From Brachionus rotundiformis (taxonomy: Eukaryota; Rotifera; Eurotatoria; Ploima; Brachionidae), in contig JAESIW010000180.1 of assembly GCA_016802295.1 (NCBI GenBank), positions 320,752-384,751 of the forward strand: a stretch of 64,000 bases of DNA. The letters are read 5' to 3'. A program made the translations under genes and the position numbers. This document shows, piece after piece, positions 12,901 to 22,667 of this stretch; the first letter of the stretch is position 1, and every line of letters starts with the position of its first letter. The notes below the pieces were generated by a model. It was not told where the DNA came from. It saw nothing but the letters and a program-made list of their open reading frames with translations, and made no database searches.

Positions 12901-14614
12901 ATATATCATTTAATAACTATGTTTTCGTGAGGTATTTTCTCACAAGAAAAAGGACTTAAGAGAAAATTTATTAAAATTTTATTAAGATTCAAATTAAAAA
13001 AAATTTTAAATAATTATTTTGATAAAGTTATTGAAGTGACATTAAACAAATTATAATAATAATAATTGCTATACAATTGCGTGAAGTCTGAATTTACCAG
13101 ACTTTCAAAATTCTATCCAAAATGTTTGTGATTCTATCACTTCATTTGTTAATTGATTCCAATCACTGACATTTCTATTAGTAAAAAAATTATATCTAGG
13201 CAAACAGATTCTTATTAGTTCTCTTCTTAATCTGTATCGATTTTCTCTTGTATTATACCCATTTTTACTTTCCATTGAGTCCCTGTACTAACTTATCTCA
13301 TCGAGTTCATTTATGATCTTGTTCATTGTATTAGATCACCGCATCTCCTCCTTGTTGACAGTGTTGTTAAATTCAGTCTTTTAAGTCTCTCCATGTAGTC
13401 TAGATCACCAAATCCATTAATAATTAAATTATTTAGCTTATTTTCTTTATTTATCTGAGTTAACTTTTGAATTTGTTGTTATTAAAAAAATTATAAAAGT
13501 CTGTAAACCAGTTCAAGAACAGGTTCGATATTTAAATTTAAATTATGATTGTACTTATTAAGAAATATTATTAATTAACTTTGTAAATGGAACTAGATTT
13601 CTATATAGCTAGCTACTATGAATGTCTTCCTAGTAGGACATCCCCGCAAGCCTTCTGGTCGGTAGCTTATTATTATTGTTATTATTATTATTATTATTAA
13701 ATATAAGATTATAAATTATCTATTAAATGTATTAATTTTAAAAATGAGCTTTAACGAAATAGCTATTTGATTTAAGTTAAAATTTAGTGATAATTGAAAA
13801 ACAATTATCTCCTATTGATTTAAGCATTCGGCGAATACGACTGGATCCAGTCCTAGGAAAGTTATTGTCAGGCCAGCTATGTCAGACCCAGGCGATGAAA
13901 TAATTGAGTAAAAATTTTAATTTCTAATTTTTGAGAGATCTTGTATCTTTTTTTAAATAGACAAATTGAACTACAGAAGCCAAGCTATGCACGTAAATTT
14001 AAGCAGATAAAGCAGACAAAAAGTCCTAGTGATCCCAATTTGAGAAAAATTAATGGTCACAACATGATTGTCCAAGGTAAATATCTTTTTTTAACCATAG
14101 TTGGTGTTTTAGCTCATTAATTAAGATTTTGCTTTTAATTTTTAAAGTTATTAGACAATTTAACAAATTATTCCTTAAAAATATTGAAAATTTTTGTTTA
14201 ACTGTACAGAAAAATAATTATTTTATAACAAATAGAATCATCCAAATTTTAAAATTTACGATTTGGATGACGAAAATTATTAAAAACAAAGATTGGATTT
14301 ATTTTTCTGTACGTTGAAAAGAATTCGTAAAGCAGAATCAAAATCTTAATTAGCAAATGATAAAAAATATTAAAATATTTCTTTTAATAAATTTCATAAT
14401 ATAAGTAAGGAGACTTTTTTTTTTATTTTCGCTTACTTATCTAACTAACAAATATTGGCATATTTTAATTTTTCACTTAATTAATATCTAAAATTATTTA
14501 TTAATATTTATTTTATTTGATAATTGTAAATTTTATTTTTAGAAATCAGGCATTAACTCAGCCGATGCAGATAAAAAGAAAAAATCAAGACTTTTTGGTT
14601 TTTTGACAAAATAG
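9948..14614 (+). CDS. KIF12: kinesin family member 12 (KIF12)
   Basis: Microtubule motor. Proposed exons: 9948-10345, 10418-10550, 11201-11398, 11454-12695, 13825-13907, 13961-14076, 14550-14614, all phase-compatible. The first adds about 132 Ser/Lys-rich residues before the motor strand DKVRVVVRIRPSSD. Walker A GQTGSGKT lies at 11348-11371, switch I NEHSSRSH at 11775-11798, switch II DLAGSEK at 11889-11909. The IPYRDSKLTKLLSESLGG helix and the coiled-coil block ELYGRLREYMKENKNLKNEN match the KIF12 tail as I recall it from vertebrates, which separates it from other kinesins. The open frame at 12696-12704 is intronic; the last exons add a basic tail ending SRLFGFLTK. An AATAAA-type signal lies near 14656. 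Alternative first exons are possible at 5988 and 8728. Confidence 0.93.
13050..13430 (-). mobile_element. decayed LINE reverse-transcriptase C-terminus
   Basis: On the minus strand the fragment reads G-D-L-D-Y-M-E-R-L-K-R-L-N-L-T-T-L, then an R-R-C-G-D-L-I block, later R-E-N-R-Y-R-L-R-R-E-L and F-F-T-N-R-N-V-S-D-W-N-Q-L. This is the standard end of a CR1/Jockey-type ORF2 product. Frameshifts and stops break it. A TAA/ATT microsatellite at about 13051-13067 lies where the 3' tail should be. It sits in a KIF12 intron, antisense to the gene. Confidence 0.75.
13600..13700 (+). repeat. LINE 3' tail with TTA microsatellite
   Basis: GC-richer island with GTAGGACATCCCCGCAAGCC and GGTAGC, followed at 13669-13699 by an interrupted TTA repeat. 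It is related to the island at 1611-1675 and is probably the 3' end of a second, severely truncated LINE in plus orientation, within a KIF12 intron. Confidence 0.55.
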
Positions 14615-15240
14615 TTCATTTTTTATTTGATTAATTTTGTATATAAAACAATTACAATAAAAAATCGACCAATGAAGGAAATTTTAAGCTTTATTTTTTT
14701 CTCGATCAACTAAAATAATATATGATTGATAAAATTTTATAAGTCACAGATTTTTAAATACATTTTTTTTAGTTGGAAACAAACTTTTTTAATTATTTAT
14801 AAATTTATATTATTTTTAATTAAAATTTATCTAAAAATACTCTCTCTATATTACAAAAATATAAAGTTTTTATTATTTTTAAGCTTAATATTATGGTTAA
14901 AAAAACTTAAACTTATAAAATGGCAATCAAATTTTGGTCTAAGAAATTTAAAATCATGCCAGATGACAAAAAGCATTATAAATAATTTATTCATAATGCA
15001 AAGTAAAACAATTCAAAAGTCAAAAAAATTATTCCAATTAAGGTGCGATATGTTGGCTTATTTTAAAATTTTTGACAGCTGCTTGTGGTAATTTGATCGC
15101 AAACTTTTTCATCTTTAACTCGTTATGGAAACATTAAGTCACTAGGCTATGTAAAATGTATAACTATGTTATCTTAAATTTAGAGAAGTTTTGATAGTCA
15201 TCTTTTAAGACAAAGTTAAATACGGCACAACATCTCAATT
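14615..15240. other. AT-rich DNA 3' of KIF12
   Basis: Contains the KIF12 polyadenylation region. The open frame at 14726-15091 is Lys/Ile/Phe/Leu low-complexity and has no recognisable domain; I do not call it a gene. Confidence 0.5.
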
Positions 15241-15241
15241 T

Positions 15242-15343
15242 CAGCTTCACTCTGCCTTAGACCATATAGTTAAAAATAACACGATAATAAGCGATTTTGT
15301 CGCTGAGGCCACACCATATGACGATGCAGAAGGGTCTATTGTA
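15242..15343 (+). CDS. possible internal exon of an unplaced gene
   Basis: Bounded by a good acceptor (ATCTCAATTTCAG) and a GTAAAT donor. The open frame reads L-H-S-A-L-D-H-I-V-K-N-N-T-I-I-S-D-F-V-A-E-A-T-P-Y-D-D-A-E-G-S-I. If not spliced it would end I-V-N-C-C-stop. Product unknown. It could belong with the plus-strand exon at 16072, but phase does not decide this. Confidence 0.35.
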
Positions 15344-15450
15344 AATTGTTGTTAAATGATTTTAATGTCAAAAATGAAATAAGGATTTAATGTTAAAATT
15401 TTCTGATGTTAAAAGCTGATCCACATAAAAAAAATATATAAATAATAATT

Positions 15451-15594
15451 ATGCTTTTTCAAATTTACTTCTTTTTTTAAATCTTGGGAAGCTCTTAAAA
15501 GAGCTATTTCTCCATTCGTAATCGGGGTAATGTTTGCCACCCAGTTTAGTCGCCTTGTTGTCTTTGATACGAATGCTGGCATAGCATTCTTTCT
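15451..15594 (-). CDS. possible terminal exon of a minus-strand gene
   Basis: Antisense frame after an AG (AATAAATAG) reads K-E-C-Y-A-S-I-R-I-K-D-N-K-A-T-K-L-G-G-K, then H-Y-P-D-Y-E-W-R-N-S-S-F-K-S-F-P-R and a stop near 15451. G/C-ending codons are much commoner than in the sense frame, which argues for this strand. Family not recognised; upstream exons not located. Confidence 0.35.
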
Positions 15595-16071
15595 ATTTAT
15601 TCTCCATGTAAATTATCTCTTCAGAGTCTTTCATTTCGTATATTTTGCTTTAATTTAGTTTTTTATTGTTCAAAAAAGTTAATCTTGTTCAAGTTTTAAG
15701 TAAATTTTGGACTACTCAATAGGGTAAAAATTTAATTTTTATCAAACGAATGCTGATTTCAAAACAATTTGGGACTTCTATTAATTCAAAGCTTCTTTTA
15801 AAGGAAGCGGTCGATTAGACTTTTTTAATTAGGCAAATTAAAATAGAATAGCATCATTTTTTAACATTAGATTATAGACAAAACTCTACTTTATTTTATT
15901 CTATTTTTTACATTTTTTTTTACATCACCCTTGCGGTGTTTATTGAATAAATAATAATTAGATTATTAATTAAGATTTAGCAAATAACATTTAAGCCATC
16001 ACTCATAATTCATAATAAAACCATTCCATTTCAATTAGCTGCATTAAAATAAAAAATTTTACTTATAATGC

Positions 16072-16203
16072 AGTCCAAAACCCGAAGCACGACTTAGTAC
16101 AGTTGACACATGCGGTGTAAGTCAAGAATTTTTTAACATGGGCGAGATGGTGTTTCTAGCCTGCACCAAAGTCGTGTCTCCGGTTTTTAAGCTGCAATAT
16201 TGA
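16072..16203 (+). CDS. possible 3' terminal exon, unknown product
   Basis: A CAG acceptor at 16069-16071 opens a frame (phase 2) reading P-K-P-E-A-R-L-S-T-V-D-T-C-G-V-S-Q-E-F-F, then N-M-G-E-M-V-F-L-A-C-T-K-V-V-S-P-V-F-K-L-Q-Y and TGA. Many codons end in G or C, as in the sure exons nearby, and no antisense frame is open throughout. The upstream partner is unidentified. Confidence 0.4.
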   Translation, partial: SPKPEARLSTVDTCGVSQEFFNMGEMVFLACTKVVSPVFKLQY

Positions 16204-16327
16204 ACGAGGGAATACCGCAAGACCAAAAAAAAAATAAAACTATAATAGCAACTTTTTTTTATTTAAAAAATAGCTAACCCGCAAAAAAAGTTAATTGATT
16301 TGAACAGAGAATGGCAAAATCAGAAAA

Positions 16328-16531
16328 GAATTAATTTTTTCCTTTGGTATTATTTTTTTGGATATAATTACTTAAGTTTAGTAAATTAATTGCTCAATAA
16401 AATGTTTTTTTTTCGTTTTTCTTTAATCTTTTATAAACTAAAATGAAAAATTATAGAAAAATTATTTTTTATAGGTATTTGATAAATATTTGTGGAAACT
16501 TTACTGAATAAATTATTTGCATTTTTTATCG
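16328..16531 (+). repeat. dispersed repeat, copy without retroelement insertion
   Basis: Aligns in inverted orientation with 24351-24590. Shared landmarks include TTGCTCAATAAAATG, TTTTTTATAGGTATTTG and TTTGTGGAAACTT, and the stretch ending at about 16526 matches the target duplication of the retroelement at 22689-24350. Here that stretch is uninterrupted, so this copy represents the empty site. No coding function is evident. Confidence 0.7.
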
Positions 16532-16542
16532 GTCCTTAATTG

Positions 16543-16811
16543 ATTAGTTTCAGAGCTTGGATTTTAATATCGGAAAAATTACTAGTTCACAAAAAACTTT
16601 CCCCAATTATCTCACAATTGTTATTTTAATAGGATCTTTAACCAAAATGACAACAAAACTTTTTGGTGATTTATTGAAACTAAAGCTCGATGTAAAAGCT
16701 AAATGTCTTACCTTTGGCTCTGAAATTGGTCAAGATATCAAGTTTACTTTAACGTTTGAAAAGGTAAAGAGCATCCAAATCATGCTCCAAGAGTCTGTTT
16801 ATTTGATTTGA
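16543..16811 (+). CDS. possible 3' terminal exon(s), unknown product
   Basis: After a CAG acceptor the frame runs open to TGA at 16809, with a further acceptor (GTTATTTTAATAG) at about 16633 that could split it. The later part reads T-K-L-F-G-D-L-L-K-L-K-L-D-V-K-A-K-C-L-T and then F-G-S-E-I-G-Q-D-I-K-F-T-L-T-F-E-K, a beta-rich pattern. No family recognised. Moderate support only. Confidence 0.35.
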
Positions 16812-17106
16812 TTTCTATATAATTACTTGCCATTTACAAATTAATTATTTTGATATCATTTTTCAAGCACTTAACCATTTTACTTATCTAAATTTAAATT
16901 CTAATAATTAGCTTAAAAAGTCAAACAAATTAAAGACAAAATATGATACTTTTTATTTAATCTTTTAAATTTTAACAAAACAAAATATAATATCTTTAAA
17001 TAATAAAATTTATGGAAGTTAAATTTAAAACAGGACGCAAAATTTTAAGACCAAAAAAAATTATCTATTTGAAAAATGATTCTTATAGCTCCTTATCTAC
17101 ACAATT

Positions 17107-20100
17107 TCAATTCCTTGGTCTAAGTTTAAAATTTGAATTTAATTTTAAATTTTGAAACCTTTCCCGTAACATCAAGCGTCTGTTGGTTCTTTCGATCAAA
17201 TAAGCGCTCTTGTTGGCATAGTACTCATTTTTCTCTTCATCTGTAATTAGCATCAAATCTTCATCTTCATTAATAGCCATATCTGACTCGTTGATAAACG
17301 AGCTAAAGCTGAAATCCTTTATATCATCAGTTGAACCGGAAGATGCAGAACAGCTTAGGGAAGTAAAGCAGTTGAATTGGTTCTCATTCAAGCACTGGCA
17401 TGACCTAAGGCTGGACTTTTCTGATGCTTCTTTTTCGTCTGTTTTGGACATTTGACTGCAACCAAGTGAATTTTCCGACTCATAATCTTCTTCCGCGGCA
17501 TCTAATTTCATCAATTGTTTCTCTTCATTTCTCACTTTGTTCTTTTTATTTTTTTTCCTTTGTTTACTATCTTTTTTTGATTCCTCGGCCTGCAGTTGGG
17601 CACACACCAACTCCAAATTTGACACCCCCTGAAGCTGTTCATATCTTAACTCAAAATTTTTTTTCAACACAACAATGCTTGAGTAGACCATTAGTTGCCA
17701 AATTTGTTCATCAAGACGCACAGACTGAAAAATAAGAAAAAATCGTTCAAACAAATGTATACCAATGCAAGTAAGAACTTCTTCTTGGGCGATTTCGAGT
17801 GTTTTGGCATGGCGTTCTCGTCGGCCACCTTGAATCTCAATCTCGGCCTTGTAAATCATTGAGGCTATAAAATGTTTATCATTTTTCAAATGCAAATGAT
17901 GGGAGTTGAGATGAAATTTGGACTTTTTAAACCCTGCTGAATTGGTTATTGAACAACACTCGATACCATCGTATAAAGAAGGACAAAAGTTTTTTTCGCC
18001 AGGACCGTCCATTTCCCCAGTCAAAATGTTAAAAGCTTTTATCACTTTGATTTTACAGTCCGAACAAAATCTTTCAAAATTTTATTTTAAATATTGCTTT
18101 AGTTAGATAAGCATTAAATGGTCATTAAAGGCAAAGTTTACCAAATGCTAAAAGTAACAAGTAACAAGAAAAGAACATAGAAAGCATATAATAAAAAGAT
18201 GATTAAAAATTGGCTGGAATTACCATGGTATTGACCACGAAACTTTTAATTTTTTAAGTATTTAATTATTTACTCGTTTTTTTTTAAAGTTTTTAAATCA
18301 TGGCCTAGGTATAATAAAATAAGTTTTATGTTAATTCTGAATTTTTTGGCAAATAAAATCCTAATTTTTTTTTTGACTTTATATTACCATTGTACAGAAT
18401 TATGGTAAATTATCTTTAAAATTTTATTCTTAGAAAAAATGATTTAAAGTGGTATCAAGCTATAGCAAAAATTTTACAATAACATTTTATTAAAATATCA
18501 TAAACTTAATTATTCAGTTAACCAATTAAAAAAAAATTTAAAAAGTATTTCCAAGGGTTTAGAGTGTTTTAAATCTAGGAAAACCAAATGATCAAAAACT
18601 GACCGGTCAATACAATATTAGAAATTATTTATTTTCATATTTAGTAAAAATTGACATACCTGTGTCTTTTAAGGTAAGAGTCAACAGTTTCCATTAGTTT
18701 AGATGTGTCGATTGTAAGAATTTTGCTGCGAGCGCTATTTTTGGCAAAAGCGTCCCAAACAATTGACCAATCGTTCATAGATTTGAAACGATTTCGGTCA
18801 AGTGAGTGCATTTGGCATCGGCGATTTTTGTTCGAACTTGAATTTGGCTGAATGGCATTGCAAAGACTGGAATTTAAACAGTTCAATTTTTGAATGTAGC
18901 TAGTAGAATTTTGATTATCAAATAATAAAAAACTATTTTCGTTGTAAATAGGTGGCCTGAATGAGTTGACTGATGTGGAACGATTGATTGATTTGATTTC
19001 AATTTTGGAGCTAAAATTATATTTTCAAAAAAATTATTAAAAACGACCATTATTTTATATTTTCATAATTTTTTGATTTCATAAAATCAAAATAAATTTT
19101 ATCTTAAAAAAAAATTACTAAATTACTCTTATCTTGATTCAATAAAAAATTAAATAAACTTAAAAGATGATTAACCAAAAGTTAATCAAAGGGTCCACTG
19201 ACCCAGCATAGTGTCAAACAATAAACTATACAAAATGACAAATTCAGAACCCCTAGGCCAATGCATCAAAAACATGGGACACATCAATGGCGACGAAAGG
19301 TAGGAGCACCAGCAGTCACATGGAGGTCAACAATCACGCAAGGGCTGAAATGAAGATGACATGAAGAAGCAAAAGATAAACTTAAGTTTAAATCCAAAGT
19401 TATGACCATAAAACCAAGATAAGCGAACAAGGAAAAAATTATTTTGGACATTTTATCTATATAGTTATTATTTTAAACCTTCTTAACACTTTTTTTATTA
19501 AAAAGCCAATTTATTAAATGTGAACAATAGTTAAATAAGACAATCATTTATCTGGTATTTGTTTACCAGTTAACTTTTAAGTTAAAAGCTCCATAATAAT
19601 TATACTATAGAATCCACTATTAAAGTAAAAAAAAATTAAAATTAAATTTTAAATATTTTTTAAACCCCTATTAGTTTTGACATAATCATGATAGTGAATC
19701 AAGATATTATCTAAATATGCCAAATATTTTAATAAAAAGTGAACTCACTTTTTCAAATTGAAGATGGAATACAATTTGAACGGACTGTCCAAAATATTTG
19801 AGCAGAGAGAAATGGAATCGTCAGGCTTGATTAAAAAAGGATAAATAACACTACTAAAAAAACGTGATTTTTTAACTAATTTATTAGTTTGACTGCGATA
19901 AAAGCGCTCTAGACTGGCTCTACAGCCAACACATGATACAAGACTAGAGACCGTATTAATCAGGTCCACTTTGGACGCCCTTAGCCACTCACTTTCCGAA
20001 CTAGAGCCTCTTATCCTGGTATATTTGTTCAAAAAAAGCACATAGTCTTTATCCGTCATGAAAGTTTTTTCCATTTTGTCAAGCTCTTGACAGGACTTGC

Positions 20101-20317
20101 ACTTGGTGACGAGTTTCTTGTCCGACTGAGCCTCATCCTCTTTCATCCAGCATCTTAAATCGTCGAATTGCACGATTAATTTGCCTTCCTCAAGGGCTAT
20201 CTCAACTTGGCATTTGCTTAGCTCGATTTGATCATCTAATGGCACCACGTCTATTATCCTAGCGTTTATCATTGTTGATCCCTGGGCTAGCGACCACCCA
20301 ATGTCAAATTTAAGTGT
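17107..20317 (-). CDS. GGNBP2: gametogenetin-binding protein 2 (GGNBP2)
   Basis: Exons on the minus strand: 20317-19749, 19010-18660, 18070-17107; the junctions restore codons (AA+C, AG+A). Family landmarks in order: SSLVSCVGCRASLERF, then NRRCQMHSLDRNRF with WDAFAKNSARSKILTIDTS, then LKRHR joined to FCSDCKIKVIKAFNILTGE, then GGRRERHAKTLEIAQEE and VLTCIGIHLFERFFLIFQ, then a lysine-rich stretch SKKDSKQRKKNKKNK. Vertebrate GGNBP2 shows the same series and the same Cys pairs. The mammalian protein is linked to gametogenesis and binds gametogenetin; its molecular activity is unclear. The C-terminal part here is acidic and Ser-rich, ending in a basic helix. The first coding exon upstream of 20317 was not found, so the start is unresolved; ATG at 20272 is only the first one in this exon. 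Confidence 0.92.
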
Positions 20318-21908
20318 CTATAAAAACAAATTTTTACATAATTTCTAAACAATTACATTAAATTTTTGATATAAACGAAAGCTAAGCATTTTTATTTTAG
20401 TATACCAATAGCAAAAATGCGTGTATGTGTTTTTTAGAAATAAAAAAAAAACCAAATACGCTTTAATGAAATTTTTTTTTATTTAATAATAAATAAAAAT
20501 TAGATTTTCTTTTGTTTTTTGTTTGAGTGTTGATGTTTAGCGAAGAAAAAAACAAATTTTATTTTTTTTTAAATAGTAATAAATGATAATAATTTTATTT
20601 GAATTTTATTTTTTTTTAATTTGAAAATTTTAATTGATTTTTTCAAATAAGTTTATAGTCACGAGTAAATTATGACCTCAAAAACTAAGATTTGGCTAAA
20701 CTTATTTTAATACTCAAATATTAATTATTAATACTCGACCTAAGCAACACTTTTTCGCCTGCTAATTGAATGTTTCAAAATTTAATGATAGATTGTCTAA
20801 AAAATCGTTCGATTTCTTAACGAAAACATTTTTAAATTAGTTAATTTAAAATTTTATTTAATAAAATAATTTATTCAATCTTTTGTTGATTTTTTTTAGT
20901 CTTTTTTCAAAAGATTTTACTAAATTTTTTGTAATTCTAACTAATTTGAATAAGTTTATTAATTTATAAATAATTGCCTTAATTAAAAATTCTATTGACT
21001 TAAAATGATCAAATGTAAAGATCCTCAAGGATCAATTAAGTTGATAGAGCATGATTTTTCAAATTATTTTATTAATTGAATTTTTTTAAACAGCTGTAAT
21101 TAAAAATATTTATTTATTTGTAAAGGTAAATAAGTTGCCAAGCGTGAACAATTTTTATCCAAGAATTTTTCACCAATTCATCTCTATTTTAAGCATGACG
21201 TCTTTTTTATACATTAGGTATTTAATAAAATTTAATTAAGTTTAATTTCAAAAAGTAGATGAAATGAGATCAAAAATCATAAAATTAATTAATTTACTTG
21301 ATGAACAAAATTAATAATTAAAATATTGAAAAAAATTGTTTTTGCAGCTAGATAATAAAGATCGAGATATGAATACTTAAATCAAATTTAATTATGTTAA
21401 AACCTAATCAAATATTAAAACTATAAAAATAATTTATAATTCGACGCAAAAATAGTTTATATTTAGTTTTTTAACTTAGCTAGTTTTACTAAATATTTAC
21501 TTGGATATTGATTAATTTGCCAGGCTAAACTAAATTAATAATTTCATTATTAATGACAAAGGCTAATTTTTAAATTTTATTCAATAACTTTAATTAAGCA
21601 TTGATACAGCTAATTGTTTTATAATATTTGAACTTTAAAATTGGAAATAATTTGGTGACATTAAGAAATATTACATCAAGTGAATAAAGTTAAAATTTTC
21701 AAAAAGTGGAATTTATTATATTGATTTAAAATCAATATTTAAAGATTGAATAAACAATGATAATTTTATTGATTGGAATCAATTTTTGAATTTTTGTCTG
21801 AAATAAAGTAAATATTATACTAGCTAAATAAATTCCTGATTTATAACTTGAAATGGTTTAGAAAATTACATATTTTTCCTAAATTCCCGAGTAAAAAGCT
21901 ATACTGCC
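20318..21908. other. AT-rich DNA between GGNBP2 and SET paralogue 1
   Basis: Probably holds the missing 5' exon of GGNBP2, but no ATG-bearing exon with a clear donor could be singled out. Otherwise homopolymer-rich with no repeat or RNA gene recognised. Confidence 0.5.
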
Positions 21909-22633
21909 ATGATCTTTACCAAAAACTATCAAATTTTTATGATATTTTTCCTAATCAAAACTATTCAATGCGGAAAGAAAAAAAACCCGAGCAGCAAAAA
22001 TGAAGCTCTTTTATACCCTCATATGTTCAATGTCTCATTAATTAAACAAACTACGCATAATTACGACTATCTACGGGTCTACCTGAATGAGACCAAACAT
22101 AAGGGTATAGGTGTATTCGCATCTAGACGTATAACTGCAAATAGAACTGTTTTGTTATATAAAACAAAAATATTCCAAAATAAAAATTACCAGCGAGTTG
22201 GTGATGGAAAATACAGTTTAGTGGTAGTAAAGAAGTTTAAAGATTCCTATAAAACTGATAAGAGTAAGGTTGCTGATATTTTTGTAAAGTCAAATCAAAA
22301 ACCCAAAGGACGGATACCTTTTTGGGTATTTTATTTTAACATAAAGATATAGGAAATTAATGCTTGTTTCAAAAGGGATATCTAGCAAATGAGCCAGATG
22401 TGAACAAATCAGCTAATTGTGAAATCTTTTTGGTCGATAAAAAAGAATTGTACGAAAGTGGTGACTTATACATCCTTAATTTGATAGCTATCAGAGATAT
22501 ACAGCCTGGTGAAGAGATTACTTGGTAAATAATTAATTTTTTTTAAATTAAAAGATTTTAATTTACGTCTTTTTTATTTAGGTGTTATGGCAAAGGTTAT
22601 TCAAGAAATTACCAAACTGGCTGTGATTATTAA
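21909..22633 (+). CDS. SET-domain protein with signal-type N-terminus, paralogue 1
   Basis: Exons 21909-22325, 22376-22524, 22582-22633 with introns of 50 and 57 bp. The N-terminus YQIFMIFFLIKTIQC resembles a signal peptide. The SET start is GIGVFASRRITANRTVLLY; the catalytic part runs GYLANEPDVNKSANCEIF, DIQPGEEITWCYG and a final GYSRNYQTGC. The GEEITW-CYG strand and the closing Cys fit SET methyltransferases, but the usual N-H-S-x-x-P-N-C is altered to N-E-P-D-V-N-K-S-A-N-C, so activity is uncertain. It is a close paralogue of the gene at 33009-33818 in exons 1 and 3, less so in the second half of exon 2. A retroelement lies 55 bp downstream, antisense. Confidence 0.88.
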
Positions 22634-22667
22634 GAAACCAATTTTATGAAAATATTAATTGACAGAC

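Noticed and set aside
14726..15091. 121-codon plus-strand frame
   Set aside because: Low-complexity Lys/Ile/Phe/Leu composition from AT-rich DNA, no domain and no splice context.
17424..17735. Plus-strand 103-codon frame inside GGNBP2
   Set aside because: Shadow of the conserved GGNBP2 exon on the minus strand.
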